Origin: Sulfurovum sp.
Lineage (GTDB): Bacteria > Campylobacterota > Campylobacteria > Campylobacterales > Sulfurovaceae
Direction: 5' to 3'
DNA: 42,907 nucleotides
NCBI GenBank assembly: GCA_024763175.1
Contig: JANTGA010000006.1
Location: forward strand, 1 to 42,907
Part shown: positions 40,665-42,907 of the stretch, piece by piece
Layout of the letters: each line of letters starts with the position of its first letter
Position numbering within the stretch: the first letter of the stretch is position 1
Notes under the pieces: generated by a model
The model's database searches: none
What the model was told of the DNA's origin: nothing
Seen by the model: only the letters and a program-made list of their open reading frames with translations
Made by a program: the position numbers and the translations under genes

Positions 40665-42680
40665 ATGAGAAGAACTATTTACTACAGTATGGCTGCACTG
40701 CTGACATGTGTAGCAGTGCTCAATGCAGAAGAGAGCAGTCAAATGGATGACATTACAGTCACTGCGACCCAAAATCCTAAGCTGAAAACCTATGAGGCAC
40801 CAGTGTCAGTCTCTGTCATAACATCAGAGGAACTCAAAGAGAAAGGTATCGCAAGCACAGAGGATCTCTTCAGACAGACAAGCGGTGTAGATGCAAAGAC
40901 AGCTGGAGGCTCAGTTATGCCTATCGTTCGAGGGCTCTCTGGTGAACAGGTTCTTATACTTGTTAATGGTGTGAGAATCTCAGATGAGAGACCCGGGGGC
41001 AATCATATCCTCTCTATCGATCCTGCGCAGGTTGACAGGGTAGAGATTGTGAAAGGCCCTGGTTCTATACTGTATGGTGCTGGAGCGATAGGTGGTGTTG
41101 TCAATATTATCACCAAAAAAGCCCCCAAAAGAGAGACAGAAGAATTTGTCATAAGCGGTGATGTCTCTGCTGGCTATGGAAGCAACAACAATGCAAAGAA
41201 TATACAGGGACAGTTGAATGCCAGCTCAAAAGATCTCAATCTCTATGTAGGAGGAGTCAAGCGTAAATCGGACAATATCAACTCTCCGGAAGAAGAGGTG
41301 AAGTTTAGCTTCTATGATGGTTATACCGTATGGGGTGGAGGAGACTATACTGTAGAGGCTTGGAATATCGCTGCCAACATTTGGCAGACAAAAGCTGATA
41401 TTGGTATCACTGCACCTAGATCCTTTCTTTCTGACTCCTACAAGGATGAGAAACATACTATGGGAGATGTCAAGATCAGCTATCAATCTGATAGCGGATT
41501 ATTGAGACAGTTTGATCTTCTAGCAGGCTATCAGGAACACAATAGGCATCGAATACGCCAACCAAACGAAAAATTACTTGTTGATATCAAGGTGGACAAG
41601 AAGACACCAACGCTTCGAGGACAGTGGGTTCTTATGCCAAATGAGTCAAATCGTATTACAACGGGATTCGACCTTTTTGATGAAGATCTTACATCGTCTA
41701 GAACCATGAAAGGTTTTCCTCCTGTTATAGCCAAATTTGATGGAGTGCCTGTAATTTCACCATCCTCACGCAAGGGTATCGGTATCTTTCTTCAGGATGA
41801 ATACGCGTTTAGCGAAAAGCTGAACTTTACAGCGGGGATGCGTTATGACTCCATTGAGACTAAGACCGACGGTGCCCCTCCTCCATTCTTTATCACTTCA
41901 CCGCAATCAGATACTGATTCTGCATTCAGCGGTGAGCTTGGAGTTGTTTATAAAACAGGCAAAAACAGCAATATCTATGCCAATATTGGCCGTGCATTCA
42001 GAGCCCCTACACTGATAGAGCGATACTATTTCGGCCCGCACGACGGACCTGCACAGGACAGAGGAAACCCGAATTTGGATCCTGAAATCAGTCTCAATAT
42101 AGATATCGGAGCACGTGTCAAAACAGATGATTATCAGGTCTCAGCATCTCTTTTTCATAATACTGTCCACGATTTGATTCAAAAGGTTCTGATCAATCCG
42201 AATGATCCGGTACCACTGCAAATATATCAGTATCAAAATGTCTCTGATGCTGCACTTTATGGTGGGGAGCTGGATGCAAGCTACTTTATCAATGATGAGT
42301 GGAACCTGTTTGCCTCTGCCTCCTTGACAATTGGCGAGAATAAGAGTGACGACAATCCGCTCAATTCAATACCACCAGCCAAAGTACGCTATGGTGCAAA
42401 CTATGAGACATACTGGAAAGATATGGATATCAACTTGGAACTCTCTGCAGTAAGTGCGGCAAAACAGGACAGGAACGGCATCGGAGAGAAGAAGTCACCG
42501 GGATATACTACAGCTGATTTTAGGGCGAATTTGATATATGATAACGATATTAAAGTTCTCTTTGTAGTTGAAAATATCTTTGACAAAAAATATTATGATT
42601 ATCTCTCCTACGGGTTCCAAGAGCTTGACTATGCCTCTATGGGGAGGAATGTGAAGATAGAAGTAGGATATACTTTTTAA
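40665..42680 (+). CDS. TonB-dependent outer-membrane receptor
   Basis: A 671-residue receptor taking up a metal complex or similar ligand with energy from TonB-ExbB-ExbD. A signal peptide (about 1-21, ending LNA) is followed by a TonB-box-like DDITVTA (28-34). The plug domain shows EDLFRQTSGVD, VRGLSGEQVLILVNGVR, VDRVEIVKGPGSILYGAGAIGGVVNIITKK. The barrel includes FRAPTLIERYYFG and NLDPEISLNIDIG and ends in the aromatic VGYTF needed for outer-membrane insertion. The substrate is unknown; vitamin B12-, heme- and copper-type receptors share these features. AAAAGGAAA precedes the ATG. exbB follows. Confidence 0.96.
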   Translation: MRRTIYYSMAALLTCVAVLNAEESSQMDDITVTATQNPKLKTYEAPVSVSVITSEELKEKGIASTEDLFRQTSGVDAKTAGGSVMPIVRGLSGEQVLILVNGVRISDERPGGNHILSIDPAQVDRVEIVKGPGSILYGAGAIGGVVNIITKKAPKRETEEFVISGDVSAGYGSNNNAKNIQGQLNASSKDLNLYVGGVKRKSDNINSPEEEVKFSFYDGYTVWGGGDYTVEAWNIAANIWQTKADIGITAPRSFLSDSYKDEKHTMGDVKISYQSDSGLLRQFDLLAGYQEHNRHRIRQPNEKLLVDIKVDKKTPTLRGQWVLMPNESNRITTGFDLFDEDLTSSRTMKGFPPVIAKFDGVPVISPSSRKGIGIFLQDEYAFSEKLNFTAGMRYDSIETKTDGAPPPFFITSPQSDTDSAFSGELGVVYKTGKNSNIYANIGRAFRAPTLIERYYFGPHDGPAQDRGNPNLDPEISLNIDIGARVKTDDYQVSASLFHNTVHDLIQKVLINPNDPVPLQIYQYQNVSDAALYGGELDASYFINDEWNLFASASLTIGENKSDDNPLNSIPPAKVRYGANYETYWKDMDINLELSAVSAAKQDRNGIGEKKSPGYTTADFRANLIYDNDIKVLFVVENIFDKKYYDYLSYGFQELDYASMGRNVKIEVGYTF

Positions 42681-42740
42681 CTATTTGTTGAGAAGAGTGA
42701 ACAGTGATATACGCAGCAATAGCGGAAAAAAAGGATGAGG

Positions 42741-42907
42741 ATGAATGTAGGGCTTATTAGTGATATGGTGGATTATGGCGTATTGGGATTATTGGGATTG
42801 ATGGGATTCGTGGTCCTCTTTTTCTGGATAGAACGCCTGCTCTACTACCGTACGGTAAAAGTGGAGAACTATACGACAGAGGAGGCACTGGAGCTGGACC
42901 TCTCCAA
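42741..42907 (+). CDS. exbB: ExbB-like biopolymer transport protein, truncated by window end
   Basis: Only the first 55 codons are visible. The product begins MNVGLISDMVDYGVLGLLGLMGFVV with one membrane helix, then FFWIERLLYYRTVKVENYTTEEALELDLS. This is the N-terminal pattern of ExbB proteins of Campylobacterota (helix 1 followed by IER-x-LFYR). It would form the proton-driven complex that powers the TonB receptor encoded 60 bases upstream. The ATG at 42741 has AAAAGG six bases upstream; an ATG at 42735 is too close to that site. Confidence 0.85.
   Translation, partial: MNVGLISDMVDYGVLGLLGLMGFVVLFFWIERLLYYRTVKVENYTTEEALELDLS

Overview
The window looks like a chromosomal stretch from a Campylobacterota (epsilonproteobacterial) bacterium, most plausibly a Sulfurovum/Sulfurimonas-type free-living relative. 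The signs are a stand-alone F-type c-subunit gene with a signal-like N-terminus, a DUF5718 protein, clear -10 boxes that mostly lack a good -35, a 6S-like RNA beside purD, and the general protein character. No phage, transposase, CRISPR array or rRNA operon is visible.

Layout. 1-1969 (minus): a DUF721-type small protein translationally coupled to uvrC, which runs off the left edge. 1940-10170: small lipoprotein, nadB, NhaD-type antiporter, guaA, htpG, CDF metal exporter, hemD. 10171-10490: a 6S-like RNA, then a tightly packed series purD, RDD protein, lptD, DnaJ-domain protein, phosphoribosyltransferase, pnp. 17485-18590: atpE, tRNA-Leu(GAG), HU. 18726-21424: DUF5718, an unusual lipoprotein with a membrane-spanning segment, and dnaJ (minus). 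21561-28536: a seven-gene run of close or overlapping genes from recR to murU, preceded by a Dabb gene, which reads as a MurNAc/cell-wall salvage operon. 28615-30892 (minus): Rrf2 regulator, DHH phosphoesterase, HAD phosphatase. 31085-35233: rpsO, a Cys-rich lipoprotein, grpE-dnaK. 35376-36988: a two-gene restriction-modification system. 36989-37332: a candidate new small RNA. 37333-42907: chorismate mutase, a two-component system, a truncated metal ABC permease (minus), a His-rich small protein, a TonB-dependent receptor and the start of exbB.

How genes work together. The salvage operon encodes two exported peptidoglycan-degrading enzymes (NamZ-type exo-muramidase and an Amidase_2 protein), a sodium:solute symporter that could import the released sugar, and three cytoplasmic enzymes (AnmK, AmgK, MurU) that lead to UDP-MurNAc. 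The MurNAc-6-phosphate phosphatase needed to link AnmK to AmgK is not obvious, but a HAD phosphatase gene lies convergent to murU. The chaperone genes (htpG, dnaJ, grpE-dnaK, DnaJ-domain) are scattered. grpE-dnaK has a near-consensus promoter overlapped by an HspR/HAIR-like element and preceded by a perfect 12-9-12 inverted repeat, with no hrcA at the locus.

The strongest candidate for something undescribed is the intergenic RNA at about 37058-37223. It has two successive long hairpins of the same design, each showing two CCUUGUU motifs (four in all) in or beside an inner hairpin loop. They extend to CUCCUU or CUUCCUU, which are complementary to Shine-Dalgarno sequences, and the last hairpin ends in a T-run. 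Second in interest is the compact MurNAc salvage operon with an SSS-type transporter.
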